Assembly (NCBI GenBank): GCA_963753055.1
Contig: CAVWAP010000009.1
Location: forward strand, 1-64,000
DNA from: JAUWGC01 sp963753055
Lineage (GTDB): Bacteria > Bacteroidota > Bacteroidia > Bacteroidales > B18-G4
Reading direction: 5' to 3'
Length of the DNA stretch: 64,000 bases
Shown: piece by piece, positions 33,586-41,351 of the stretch
Position numbering within the stretch: position 1 is the first letter of the stretch
Layout: every line of letters starts with the position of its first letter
The notes under the pieces: generated by a model
Told to the model about the DNA's origin: nothing
Seen by the model: only the letters and a program-made list of their open reading frames with translations
The model's database searches: none
Program-made: the position numbers and the translations under genes

Positions 33586-34531
33586 TCCTCTTGCTTTTTA
33601 CGTATGGTGTATCATCATAGCGGTCTAATATCTCTTCGTCAATCCCGTCAAAACCTCTGTCAACCGGGAACTGACGATTAACTGGCGGCAGGTAATATAC
33701 ACTGGGCCTGGTGCCCAGATTCTCCAGGTGACGGTACCCTGCCCTGTCGCGGATCAATTCACTGAAACGAACTGTCTCGGAACCATTGGTTACGGCATCT
33801 TCATAAACGTCACCGAAATAGATCACGCCCATCGGACAAGCTTCAACACAATATGGCAGTTTGTTTTCTTTAAGCCTGTCAGCACAGAAAACACATTTTG
33901 ATACCGTTCCTTCCGTGCCAGGTACTGACGATTCAGGTGAGTATTGAATAGGTGATTCATATTCTTCGTGGTGCTTCCAGGCGAAATTTCTCGCTGAATA
34001 AGGGCAACCTGTCATACAAAATTTACAACCAATGCACCGGTCTTTATCAACCAGAACGATCCCATCATCTCTTTTATAAGTTGCACCAACGGGACAGACA
34101 CTCACGCAAAGCGGGTTGTCGCAATGATAACAAGGCTTTGGGAACCAGTAAGGTGCAGATTTTTCTGTATCCTGCATCAGAAGGATTTTCATGTATTCAT
34201 GATTGGCAGGCAGATGATGCCCTTCCTGGCACTCCTCCACACATTTTCGTGCATTTTTACATTTTGCCAGGTCGATAACCATGACAAATTTCTTGTTTTT
34301 AATGCCTTCCCTGGCCTCCTTTTTGATGACATCGATATGCTTAATACTGGCCCTGTCAACTTCAACAACTTTGCCGTCAGTGGTGAGGACCTTGACTTTA
34401 TCGCCTGATTCAGGCTCACCCGCACAAGAGGACAATAGTTTGCCACCAGCGAGTGCTCCCGCACCAACCAGCAGTCCTGCCCTAAGAAAATCCCGACGGG
34501 AGTTGTTTTCTTTTTCTTTGTTCTTACTCAC
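33575..34531 (-). CDS. Tat-exported 4Fe-4S ferredoxin-type subunit, HybA/PsrB-like
   Basis: 318 residues. The twin-arginine signal 'SRRDFLRAGLLVGAGA' is followed by a possible lipobox 'LLSSCAG', so the protein is folded with its clusters before export. Four cysteine groups fit four [4Fe-4S] clusters: 'CKNARKCVEEC', 'CYHCDNPLCVSVCP', 'CIGCKFCMTGCP' and 'CVFCADRLKENKLPYCVEACP'. It would wire the NrfD subunit to periplasmic hemes. There is no molybdopterin subunit beside it, which sets this operon apart from Psr, Dms and alternative complex III. Confidence 0.92.
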   Translation of the reverse strand: MSKNKEKENNSRRDFLRAGLLVGAGALAGGKLLSSCAGEPESGDKVKVLTTDGKVVEVDRASIKHIDVIKKEAREGIKNKKFVMVIDLAKCKNARKCVEECQEGHHLPANHEYMKILLMQDTEKSAPYWFPKPCYHCDNPLCVSVCPVGATYKRDDGIVLVDKDRCIGCKFCMTGCPYSARNFAWKHHEEYESPIQYSPESSVPGTEGTVSKCVFCADRLKENKLPYCVEACPMGVIYFGDVYEDAVTNGSETVRFSELIRDRAGYRHLENLGTRPSVYYLPPVNRQFPVDRGFDGIDEEILDRYDDTPYVKSKRNGK

Positions 34532-34590
34532 CTTATGTATTTATTTAGATAGATTAATATATGCTTGTAAAAAAAAGGCTTGCACAGAAA

Positions 34591-35205
34591 TCAATGCCAG
34601 CCTGTGATCATTGCACGGAAGCTAGCACCTGGCTCTTTGGATATGGTACAAAAATAAACATGGATAACCATGAAAACTGAGAGGATAAATCCAGCTATAA
34701 TGTGTATCAGGTCGGTAAAATGGATACCGCTGGTTCCCAAAATCCTGTTGATAAAGATCAGATCCGGTAAAAGTAATGCCCAGCCTGTTAAAAACAATAA
34801 GGGCATGATTATATACATAATCAGAAGATAGGATAGTTTTTGCATTGGATTGAATTTCCTCTTCTCATTTATTTTAAATGGGGCTTCCTCTCCTTTAAAT
34901 ATTCCGATGGTATAGTATCTGAATTGCTTTGTAAGCCTTTTTAACCGCCCTTTTTTCTTCATTTTATAGTACTTGCCATTAGGTGTAAAAAGATTCCCGA
35001 AGACAAACAGCAAGTAACTCACAGTTAATATGATACCACATATATTATGCATAGAAACTGCAAGGTTGAATGTCATGATCGAGAAATCAGGATTGGAATA
35101 TTGCAGACTAATGCCTGTAATTATAAGGATCAGGCAAAGGACGGCATTAAGCAAATGCCAGAGGCGAACCCAGATTGGATATAAATATACCTTATCCATC
35201 TTCAT
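34591..35205 (-). CDS. Cytochrome b561-type membrane subunit
   Basis: 204 residues with four membrane helices. 'PIWVRLWHLLNAVLCLILI' places the first heme-ligating histidine, and later histidines occur in 'SMHNICGIILT' and 'FTDLIHIIAGFILSVFMVIHVYF', the pattern of di-heme b561/Ni-Fe-hydrogenase and thiosulfate-reductase gamma subunits. It overlaps the heptaheme gene by 14 bases and lies 59 bases before the ferredoxin-type gene. It probably moves electrons across the membrane between the quinone pool and the c-hemes. Confidence 0.88.
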   Translation of the reverse strand: MKMDKVYLYPIWVRLWHLLNAVLCLILIITGISLQYSNPDFSIMTFNLAVSMHNICGIILTVSYLLFVFGNLFTPNGKYYKMKKKGRLKRLTKQFRYYTIGIFKGEEAPFKINEKRKFNPMQKLSYLLIMYIIMPLLFLTGWALLLPDLIFINRILGTSGIHFTDLIHIIAGFILSVFMVIHVYFCTISKEPGASFRAMITGWH

Positions 35206-36178
35206 TTAGCTTACGTTTAGTTTTGATTCTAAGAAAGAAATGGAATAAAATCCCCAGTAGTACCATTCCAAAAATGACAATGCTGCCAAAGTTTAAAAAG
35301 TAATTCCTGTTGGCACCGATCACATAAGAATCTGATAAAATGGTTGCATTAAAAAATCCCAGGTTATTACGTTTTTCCTGTGACTGAAATTTATATAATG
35401 ATGCCATCAGTATTGAATTCTGTGAATGACATTCTACACATAACCTCACAGCTTTATCCTTATTCTGAATATTATGTGCAACAAGAATGTCATTGTTTAG
35501 CTCTGCATGGCACTCTATGCATCTAACATTTCGAAAATGCAGGCGCTGGTTAGGCAGCCATTCGTGAGTTGTAAGGATATTGGGATTTTCTCTGTCAGTC
35601 ATCAGCTGATACTTATCGATATCTGCATGACAACTAAGACAGATGATATTATCATAAGTGATAATGTCCTTTATAGGAATATCAGTTCTTGCGCTAATAT
35701 GGTACGAATGGGGATTATGGCACATCCAACACGTAAAATCCTCCTCGTGCAATCTAGAATGAACACTTTTTTCATATTCTTCATTGATCTGTTCAAATTG
35801 GTAGTCTGCAAAATTCTCATCCCCTTCATGACAATCCAGACAGCTGTACTTAAGCTCCATGCGGAGTTCACCTGGATGTGGAAAGGTTTCATATTCGTAG
35901 GAGTGGCAATCGATGCATTTGAATGACCTGTGGTTCGAATGATAGTAGTCTGCACTATCAATGACGAAGTAAGGATTCATCCTTTCTTTCACATCTTTCT
36001 CTATCCAATCATTATAATAGTAGTATTTCTGATGGCCGTGGCACTTCAGGCAGAGGTTATTCTCCTCAAAGTAGCGCGTTTCATCATTACTATCCTGCCC
36101 CAGAACCAATGTGGCAGGGAACGATAGACAAAGAATAAGAAGGAAGTAAGATACCGAATGTTTAATGTAGGTACTCAC
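35192..36178 (-). CDS. Heptaheme c-type cytochrome with C-terminal membrane anchor
   Basis: 328 residues: signal peptide (cut after 'ATLVLGQ'), seven CXXCH motifs (CLKCH, CIDCH, CLDCH, CWMCH, CLSCH, CIECH, CVECH), and a C-terminal helix 'FLNFGSIVIFGMVLLGILFH' followed by basic residues. Extra histidines such as 'YYHSNHRSF' and 'EYEKSVHSRLH' suit bis-histidine ligation. No CXXCK or catalytic tyrosine/lysine pattern of nitrite reductase was seen, so it is read as an electron conduit. It overlaps the cytochrome b gene and follows the monoheme gene by 16 bases. Confidence 0.9.
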   Translation of the reverse strand: MSTYIKHSVSYFLLILCLSFPATLVLGQDSNDETRYFEENNLCLKCHGHQKYYYYNDWIEKDVKERMNPYFVIDSADYYHSNHRSFKCIDCHSYEYETFPHPGELRMELKYSCLDCHEGDENFADYQFEQINEEYEKSVHSRLHEEDFTCWMCHNPHSYHISARTDIPIKDIITYDNIICLSCHADIDKYQLMTDRENPNILTTHEWLPNQRLHFRNVRCIECHAELNNDILVAHNIQNKDKAVRLCVECHSQNSILMASLYKFQSQEKRNNLGFFNATILSDSYVIGANRNYFLNFGSIVIFGMVLLGILFHFFLRIKTKRKLNEDG

Positions 36179-36194
36179 TGTGTTTTATTAAATG

Positions 36195-36617
36195 TTATTT
36201 CTTCATTGTCCGCATGAAATTGACAATGGCCCAACGATCTTCTTCATCTGTAATCTTCTTTTCAAAATTGGGCATTTCATCTCTTCCAACAAAAGACTTA
36301 AAGTAAATTGCGCCTTCAGATTGGCCTTGAAAATCTTCAGTTGAGAAATCACCTGGAAAAGTTTCCAGTTGTGCTGCTTTGGGTCCATCACCTAATCCCA
36401 GGTTGCCATGGCATGATTTACAGTGCTTTGACCAGAGCATTTTACCAACTTTCATAATGCTGGCATCATCTACATAAGGATTTTCCATTTTCTCGTATTT
36501 GGCCGGAACTTCCCATGGGCCACCTTTTTTCTGATCCTGTGGCATGCTGAATGCCATAACAACCAGACCAGCTGTGATAACAGCAAGTATTGCTAAGATA
36601 TTTTTTGATTTTTGCAT
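36195..36617 (-). CDS. Monoheme class-I cytochrome c
   Basis: 140 residues. The N-terminal hydrophobic segment (residues 7-24) is a signal or anchor. The heme motif CKSCH is in 'GKMLWSKHCKSCHGNLGLGDG', the usual class-I arrangement, and 'GRDEMPNFEKKI' supplies the likely methionine ligand. The C-terminal helix 'EEDRWAIVNFMRTM' completes the fold. A small periplasmic shuttle between the heptaheme subunit and another partner. It lies second or third in the operon, between DUF5777 and the heptaheme gene. Confidence 0.9.
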   Translation of the reverse strand: MQKSKNILAILAVITAGLVVMAFSMPQDQKKGGPWEVPAKYEKMENPYVDDASIMKVGKMLWSKHCKSCHGNLGLGDGPKAAQLETFPGDFSTEDFQGQSEGAIYFKSFVGRDEMPNFEKKITDEEDRWAIVNFMRTMKK

Positions 36618-36648
36618 AGTTATATTTATTAAATTAATAGTTATTCAT

Positions 36649-37536
36649 TTAGAAACTCCATAAACGTGTAATATTGAAACCGATCATGATGTCGCCCTTG
36701 GTCCAGTCATTCTGGTTAAAAGCAACATTATATTGCGGTACAAGGAAATTGGCTGTGCCTACAAAGAACTGAAAAGCATGTGTGCTTGTCGCTATCTCCC
36801 AGCCAATGTTCATATTTGGTTTTGGGGGATCGACCAATGGTACATTTTCCGCAATGGCTTCCGTATTAACAGGCCAGTCAAAATTAATGATCACTGATGA
36901 TTGAGGAGAAACCCTTGCCCTTCCATTAAAATGAACGCCCCATTTATCATGTTCCTGTGTTGGTTCAACTTTATTGAAGTGCGAAAAACTACCTCCAACA
37001 GCCAGCGTGAGCCAATCAGTGAATTTCCTTGTTACGATAAACTGTGTAAAATAAGACAGGCGATTGGTGAACTTATAGTCTTTGCCAAAATATGATTCAT
37101 TCTGGGCATTGATGGCAAGGTCACCGAAATATGTCACCGATACAGGTATTTTGTTGTCCCTTGTCTGTTTTAAGATATTTACTTTCAAAGTAAAATCCTG
37201 CAACTTATAATTCTTGGTGGTCCCAAAGCCAACCTGCAACCAGTCAAGAATGCTGTAATTTGCACCCATACGGATATTAGATGCTCCATATATTCCCCAG
37301 AGGTCAGAAATCCCATTATCAACCGGGCCAAATCTGTGCTGAATAAAAAACTCCAGCGTTTTTGCCGTTGGGATATGTACAGTTTGCCCGTCGATGATAT
37401 ATCCACTGGCATACATTCTTCTTTCAGGTTTTTTCTCTGATTTGTTACCAAAAGCGGTTGTCCAAAGGTCATAACCCTGACCAAACATTGACAGGTTAAA
37501 AAGAACAAGGATGAGAATTGTGTATAGTCTTTTCAT
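36649..37536 (-). CDS. DUF5777 outer-membrane beta-barrel protein (second copy)
   Basis: 295 residues from the ATG at 37536, which gives a clean signal peptide ('ILILVLFNLSMFGQ'); the longer start at 37563 is rejected. It shares its plan with the 27299-28198 barrel: 'EFFIQHRFGPVDNG', 'NIRMGANYSILDWLQVGFG', 'IPVSVTYFGDLA', 'FIVTRKFTDWLTLAVG' and the closing 'KGDIMIGFNITRLW'. It is placed among cytochrome genes in the same orientation. I infer that this barrel family is an outer-membrane partner of the heme proteins. Confidence 0.85.
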   Translation of the reverse strand: MKRLYTILILVLFNLSMFGQGYDLWTTAFGNKSEKKPERRMYASGYIIDGQTVHIPTAKTLEFFIQHRFGPVDNGISDLWGIYGASNIRMGANYSILDWLQVGFGTTKNYKLQDFTLKVNILKQTRDNKIPVSVTYFGDLAINAQNESYFGKDYKFTNRLSYFTQFIVTRKFTDWLTLAVGGSFSHFNKVEPTQEHDKWGVHFNGRARVSPQSSVIINFDWPVNTEAIAENVPLVDPPKPNMNIGWEIATSTHAFQFFVGTANFLVPQYNVAFNQNDWTKGDIMIGFNITRLWSF

Positions 37537-37567
37537 GGTATAATAATTGATGGATCTATTCATATAA

Positions 37568-37939
37568 TTAATTATCTAATGCGCCCTGCTCTATCCACTT
37601 CAGGATATATGCATCATCGCCCGGCTGAGCATAGGCCTTCATACTGCCAAATCTGACACTTGTATACAGAGAACTACTTTCCGGATCATCAACATTTACA
37701 AATCCGCCTGACATAAGCGCGTTATAAGACTTGTCGGCTACCAGATTGGGAGATGGGCCTCCGTTATCATGGCATCCACTCATATTACAACTGCGATCAA
37801 AAATTGGCTGGATGTGGTTTGAATAGCTTACCACCTCTGGCATCTCAGGATCATCTGGAACAATCCATTCATATTCGCAGGATTGTATAAAAAGTGCACT
37901 GATTAATACCAGGACTGTTACTTTAATGAACTTGACCAT
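37568..37939 (-). CDS. c-type cytochrome lipoprotein with CX4CH heme motif
   Basis: 123 residues: signal with lipobox 'LFIQSCEY' (Cys about 21), then one heme domain. The binding motif is CNMSGCH, with four residues between the cysteines instead of two, as in the middle unit of the 24737 lipoprotein. The fold opener 'YSNHIQPIFDRSC' and closer 'DDAYILKWIEQGALDN' are those of the planctomycete-type cytochrome domains common in Bacteroidota. It begins the DUF5777/monoheme/heptaheme operon; a terminator isolates it from the hexaheme gene upstream. Confidence 0.82.
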   Translation of the reverse strand: MVKFIKVTVLVLISALFIQSCEYEWIVPDDPEMPEVVSYSNHIQPIFDRSCNMSGCHDNGGPSPNLVADKSYNALMSGGFVNVDDPESSSLYTSVRFGSMKAYAQPGDDAYILKWIEQGALDN

Positions 37940-37969
37940 ATCTTATACTTTTAGTTGTTGTTAAAATAC

Positions 37970-38004
37970 AAAAAAAAAGCTTCAACCGGATGAAGCTTTT
38001 TTTA
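37970..38004 (-). terminator. Rho-independent terminator of the hexaheme gene
   Basis: AAAGCTTCA-accgga-TGAAGCTTT with long A and T runs on the two sides. It lies 17 bases after the stop of the 38021-39034 gene and separates it from the next operon. It is symmetric enough to work in both directions. Confidence 0.85.
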
Positions 38005-38020
38005 TTTATTCACTCATCTC

Positions 38021-39034
38021 TTACTGCAGAGATTCAATTGAATTTTCAAGTAACTTCTTGGCATATTTAATATTGTGCATGCCACCACTCCTGTCTTCTT
38101 CAACAAACTTAAAGTTATAGATTCCACCAGCCTGGTTCATAGTCATGTTTCCAGGAATAGCAGAATAGGATGAATCCATTACACCCTGGGTTATCAGAAT
38201 ACCTCCCAGGTCATGTAGTAGAACTTCCAGTTCTTCAGCCCATTCTTCAGCTGCATCAGCTAAATCATCCGTATTTTCATGGCATTCAACACAACCGGCA
38301 GTACTCAATTCATCATGTCCATGATATAAATAAGTCATGCCCCATGTATGTCCTCCTGCCTGGCTTCCGTATGGTTCGGCCATATGACAGGTAACACATG
38401 TATTTTCAATACTGGAGTGTGGATGGTTGCTATAGCCGGAGCCAATCTCATAGCCGGCAGTACCTGCAATCATTGGACCTTGAGGTCCGTGGTGAGGACC
38501 GTAACGGCTACTGGTTACTTCAACCATGGCAGTTGGAGTAGCTGGATCTAAAGCTGGATCCGGAACCCTGGCCTGGTGACAGTTCAGACATACATTGGCT
38601 GTACCCTGATCTGAGGTTTCACCGTTAATCCACCATGCTACAGGAGCTGTACTTCTGAGAGCCCAGTCTGATGACGTGTAAGTCTCATGAATGTTGTGGC
38701 ATGTGAAACAGTTTACCGGGGTTGGGTTTGAAATAGTTGCTGTAGTTTCCATCTCACCGGTTTGCAGTACTTCACGGTATCCCATACTGGTATGGCAAGG
38801 TGCACAATCTGAACCATTTCTTTCATAAGTTCCGCCGTTAAGGTGACCTGATGCTGAATATTGTATCTGCCTGGCCAGGATATCTTCGTTAAAATTATGA
38901 CATTGCCCACAAGTTTGCACTCCGGATTCCCCCTGAGGTCCTTGCTCGCCTTCTTTTGTACAACTGGCAACGAAAACGATCATTGCGACGAAGAAAGCCG
39001 GAACGATAAGCATGAATAAATTCGTCTTTTTCAT
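38021..39034 (-). CDS. Hexaheme c-type cytochrome lipoprotein
   Basis: 337 residues. Lipobox 'FVASCTKE' (Cys about 25) is followed by a glycine-rich linker and six CXXCH motifs: CGQCH, CAPCH, CFTCH, CLNCH, CVTCH and CVECH. Histidine-containing stretches such as 'RYGPHHGPQ' and 'SNHPHSSIEN' probably give distal ligands. 'AGTAGYEIGSGY' sits between hemes 4 and 5 as in multiheme cytochromes with a Gly-rich loop. A surface or periplasmic electron carrier. It is monocistronic: its own terminator follows, and a 287-base gap precedes it with a possible Fnr-type site. Confidence 0.9.
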   Translation of the reverse strand: MKKTNLFMLIVPAFFVAMIVFVASCTKEGEQGPQGESGVQTCGQCHNFNEDILARQIQYSASGHLNGGTYERNGSDCAPCHTSMGYREVLQTGEMETTATISNPTPVNCFTCHNIHETYTSSDWALRSTAPVAWWINGETSDQGTANVCLNCHQARVPDPALDPATPTAMVEVTSSRYGPHHGPQGPMIAGTAGYEIGSGYSNHPHSSIENTCVTCHMAEPYGSQAGGHTWGMTYLYHGHDELSTAGCVECHENTDDLADAAEEWAEELEVLLHDLGGILITQGVMDSSYSAIPGNMTMNQAGGIYNFKFVEEDRSGGMHNIKYAKKLLENSIESLQ

Positions 39035-39196
39035 AATGGGTGATTTTTAGTTTTATTATGGTTTATTCTATTTTGTTATTTATTCGCATGCCAATATTAA
39101 ATAATTGTTAATTCCCAGTAAATATTTAAACATTGATATATTTACGAGCGACTATGAGATCACATCAATGAATATCTGATATACTTCAATACATTC

Positions 39197-39210
39197 ATGA
39201 CAAATATCAT
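39197..39210. promoter_or_regulatory. Possible Fnr/Crp-type operator upstream of the hexaheme gene
   Basis: ATGAC-aaat-ATCAT is a near-perfect inverted repeat with the 5-4-5 spacing of Fnr sites (TTGAT-N4-ATCAA). It lies in the 287-base gap between the Crp/Fnr gene and the hexaheme gene, about 160 bases above the latter's start. The rest of this gap is AT-rich with nothing else recognisable. A chance match cannot be excluded in such AT-rich DNA. Confidence 0.3.
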
Positions 39211-39320
39211 TGACGGTAATTCATATGATTAACTGTCAGACAATTATATTTTTGAATAAATCGATAAGAGTAAAGGAAAAAATAATTTAGAATAACTATA
39301 AATTCGGGGAATAAGGTATT

Positions 39321-40016
39321 TTAACCTGTTTCACTGATATTGATCAGGGCTTTTTCATTCAATATTTTTATCTCATCCTTACTGACTGAAATAAACTCTG
39401 CATCCTTAAAATCTTTTAAAATCCGGATGACACTCTCCTTGGTCATGGACGACATATCAGCAAGGTCCTGACGGGATACTGTAAGGTAGAATGGATTGGT
39501 TTTATAAATTGCCTTATTGAGATATAGCAATGTATCGGCAATACGACCGGGCATATGCTTTTGAGTTAGTGAAAGCAGTTTATCAAACATCATTTTATCC
39601 CGTTCGTTACCCTGTCTCAGAAGCTCATTTGCCAGCGTAATATTATTCTTTAAAATTTCATTAAAAACAACTGCATCAATAAAACAAGCATGAGTTTCTT
39701 CCACTGCGGTAGCAGAAAAATGGTGACGGAAATCCGTGTACATCCCGGGGCCACCAATCATATTTCCAGGTATTACAAGCTTCAGTATCAGGTTCTTATT
39801 ATTATATCCTTCGATAAATATCCTCACCAGGCCACTGGTTATACAGGCAATATGAGTCAGTGAGGTACCTTGCTTAAACAGGTTTTCACCACGGTTAAAC
39901 TTAACCTCATACCTGGTTTCATTGATCTTCATCAATTCATCTTCAGAAAGGAAATCGAAGAAGTCAATTTTACGCTTGCACTTAGTACAGTCCCGAAGTC
40001 TTAAAAATTGCGCCAT
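39321..40016 (-). CDS. Crp/Fnr-family transcription regulator
   Basis: 231 residues. A cyclic-nucleotide-binding-like beta roll (about 20-130: 'FNRGENLFKQGTSLTHIACITSGLVRI') is joined by the dimer helix ('LANELLRQGNERDKMMFDKLLSL') to a winged helix ('VSRQDLADMSSMTKESVIRILKDF'). The N-terminus has a CxxC ('DCTKCKRKIDFF') that could sense redox state, though Fnr's full four-cysteine cluster set is not seen. It stands directly upstream of the cytochrome genes, so control of that region is likely. Its -7 box overlaps the preceding terminator. Confidence 0.92.
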   Translation of the reverse strand: MAQFLRLRDCTKCKRKIDFFDFLSEDELMKINETRYEVKFNRGENLFKQGTSLTHIACITSGLVRIFIEGYNNKNLILKLVIPGNMIGGPGMYTDFRHHFSATAVEETHACFIDAVVFNEILKNNITLANELLRQGNERDKMMFDKLLSLTQKHMPGRIADTLLYLNKAIYKTNPFYLTVSRQDLADMSSMTKESVIRILKDFKDAEFISVSKDEIKILNEKALINISETG

Positions 40017-40041
40017 GGCAGATATTTATCTACTTGATCTA

Positions 40042-40049
40042 CAAAAATA
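40042..40049 (-). promoter_or_regulatory. Possible -7 box of the Crp/Fnr gene
   Basis: On the minus strand this reads TATTTTTG, a TAnnTTTG match, 25 bases before the start codon. It directly abuts the A-run of the terminator at 40050-40086. No clear -33 TTG. Confidence 0.35.
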
Positions 40050-40086
40050 AAAAAAAAGAGGCCATTGCACTAAGCCTCTTTTTAAT
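40050..40086 (-). terminator. Rho-independent terminator between 40299 gene and Crp/Fnr gene
   Basis: AAAAAGAGGC-cattgcacta-GCCTCTTTTT is a 10-base perfect stem with flanking A and T runs. On the minus strand it ends transcripts from the 40299-40724 gene, whose 3' leader would be about 210 bases long. Confidence 0.85.
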
Positions 40087-40112
40087 TTTTGTTGGTATGT
40101 TAAGAAAGAACG

Positions 40113-40181
40113 TTAATTTTCTTTGTATAACTCAGATGCATCCACGTAAACAAGGTAGTCCTTTACAAAATTGTCCTGCAT
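40113..40181 (-). CDS. Possible 22-residue small ORF before a terminator
   Basis: An ATG at 40181 opens a 22-codon frame ending 'VYVDASELYKEN', with normal-looking composition (Tyr, Val, Asp, Glu rich) and a TAA stop 27 bases before the 40086 terminator. It fills part of the 210-base untranslated tail of the 40299-40724 transcript. No Shine-Dalgarno is visible, but few genes here have one. It may be a chance frame or a relic; the position is the only real support. Confidence 0.2.
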   Translation of the reverse strand: MQDNFVKDYLVYVDASELYKEN

Positions 40182-40298
40182 CCGAAATATGTTTAAAATA
40201 GTTTTTAATTTATCCTACTTGAATAAAATAAACCATTAACAGGCTTTTTTGTTCACCAGGGGTCGCAATAAATTAAGAAGTGCAGGGAATTCTATAAA

Positions 40299-40724
40299 TT
40301 AACTGTCCTTCAGCTTGGATCTTTGATCCAAAAGTTTGTTTATTTCTTCCTCGGTCAGGCCGGGACTCTTAAGCATCTCATCAATTTTTTCAATATCATC
40401 AACTGCCTCAGTAAGTTCTTCAGTTGCTTCAGAAGGTTCAATTTCAGATTCCATGAAAGCATCATAGTCATCACCAAGCTCATTCATCAGCTGCTCAACC
40501 AACCCGGCTATCATATCTTTTACAGGCTCGCCAAATTTGTCGAGCAGCTCCTCGGAGATCTGATCCCTCATATTCTCATAGTTATTGATCAGGTATTCGA
40601 AATTCTGGTAAAAGCTCTTATCGATGCCCTGTAACTCGTCAAGCGATGTCTTTTCCTTCAACTTCTTGAACAGTTTGATCAGCAAGTCGAGATTCTCATG
40701 GAATGATCTGTCGTTCTCAGACAT
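40299..40724 (-). CDS. Acidic helical hypothetical protein
   Basis: 141 residues, soluble, strongly acidic and predicted wholly helical, with likely coiled-coil stretches ('ENLDLLIKLFKKLKEKTSL', 'ATEELTEAVDDIEKIDEML') and a charged tail. No signal peptide, membrane segment or known motif; I do not recognise a family. It is divergent from the thioredoxin-like gene with good -7 boxes on both strands, and a strong terminator lies downstream, so the gene is surely expressed. Function unknown. Confidence 0.75.
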   Translation of the reverse strand: MSENDRSFHENLDLLIKLFKKLKEKTSLDELQGIDKSFYQNFEYLINNYENMRDQISEELLDKFGEPVKDMIAGLVEQLMNELGDDYDAFMESEIEPSEATEELTEAVDDIEKIDEMLKSPGLTEEEINKLLDQRSKLKDS

Positions 40725-40739
40725 ATATTAGTTTTTTTG

Positions 40740-40797
40740 CAAAATTAGTTCAATTTTTTCAAGCCAAAAAATTAAAGGCCATTTTATTCTATCTTTG
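40740..40797. promoter_or_regulatory. Divergent promoter pair
   Basis: Minus strand: TAATTTTG (complement of 40740-40747), 15 bases before the 40724 start, with TTTG (complement of 40765-40768) 17 bases further up. Plus strand: TATCTTTG (40790-40797), 31 bases before the ATG at 40829. Both match TAnnTTTG exactly. Confidence 0.5.
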
Positions 40798-40828
40798 GGT
40801 CATTAGATATAACCACGAAATATTAACG

Positions 40829-41344
40829 ATGAGAAAAGGAATTTGTTTTTTATTATTTATTTTCACAGGCCTGATGGCGTTGCAGGCCCAGTCAATCAAT
40901 CAATGGGTCACCAATCCTGATAGTGATGAAAAAGTCCTGGTGGGATATGGAAACCGCGATGGACTGCAAAGCAGTGATTTTCAAACTTATTTTGAAGAAG
41001 AATACAGTGCATATAATCCAAATGATACAGTTTGCGGTTACCTGCGAAATAATCTCGACAGTATAAATATTGCCATCGTAATGGGAACATGGTGTCATGA
41101 CAGTCAGGAACAGGTACCCAGGTATTACAAAATCCTCGACCAAATTAAAATTGATCCCGAAAGCATTACTTTAATTGGTGTTGACAGAGATAAAAAGGGA
41201 GGTGAGGTAGATGTGTCTGGCATGGATATCCAGTTGGTTCCAACTTTCATTTTTTACAAGAAAAACAAAGAATTGGGGCGTATTATTGAAACCCCAATGA
41301 CTACACTTGAAGAAGACATGATGCTCATTCTGAGAAATCAATAA
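40829..41344 (+). CDS. Exported thioredoxin-fold protein lacking the second active-site cysteine
   Basis: 171 residues from the ATG at 40829; the longer ORF from 40703 runs through the promoter and is rejected. The signal peptide ends 'LMALQAQ'. The thioredoxin-like core has 'IAIVMGTWCHDSQEQVPRYYKIL' in two segments: the active site is CHDS, so only the first cysteine remains. 'LVPTFIFYKKNKELG' holds the cis-proline. Such single-cysteine forms can act as isomerases or non-redox binding proteins. It precedes panC by seven bases, so they may be co-transcribed. Confidence 0.82.
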   Translation: MRKGICFLLFIFTGLMALQAQSINQWVTNPDSDEKVLVGYGNRDGLQSSDFQTYFEEEYSAYNPNDTVCGYLRNNLDSINIAIVMGTWCHDSQEQVPRYYKILDQIKIDPESITLIGVDRDKKGGEVDVSGMDIQLVPTFIFYKKNKELGRIIETPMTTLEEDMMLILRNQ

Positions 41345-41351
41345 TATTAAA

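Noticed and set aside
35192..36178. Cytochrome c nitrite reductase or octaheme reductase
   Set aside because: All seven sites are CXXCH with no CXXCK catalytic heme, and the protein has a C-terminal membrane anchor.
31345..36617. Alternative complex III
   Set aside because: There is no ActB-like molybdopterin/FeS fusion and only one NrfD gene, while a b561-type cytochrome is present that ACIII lacks.
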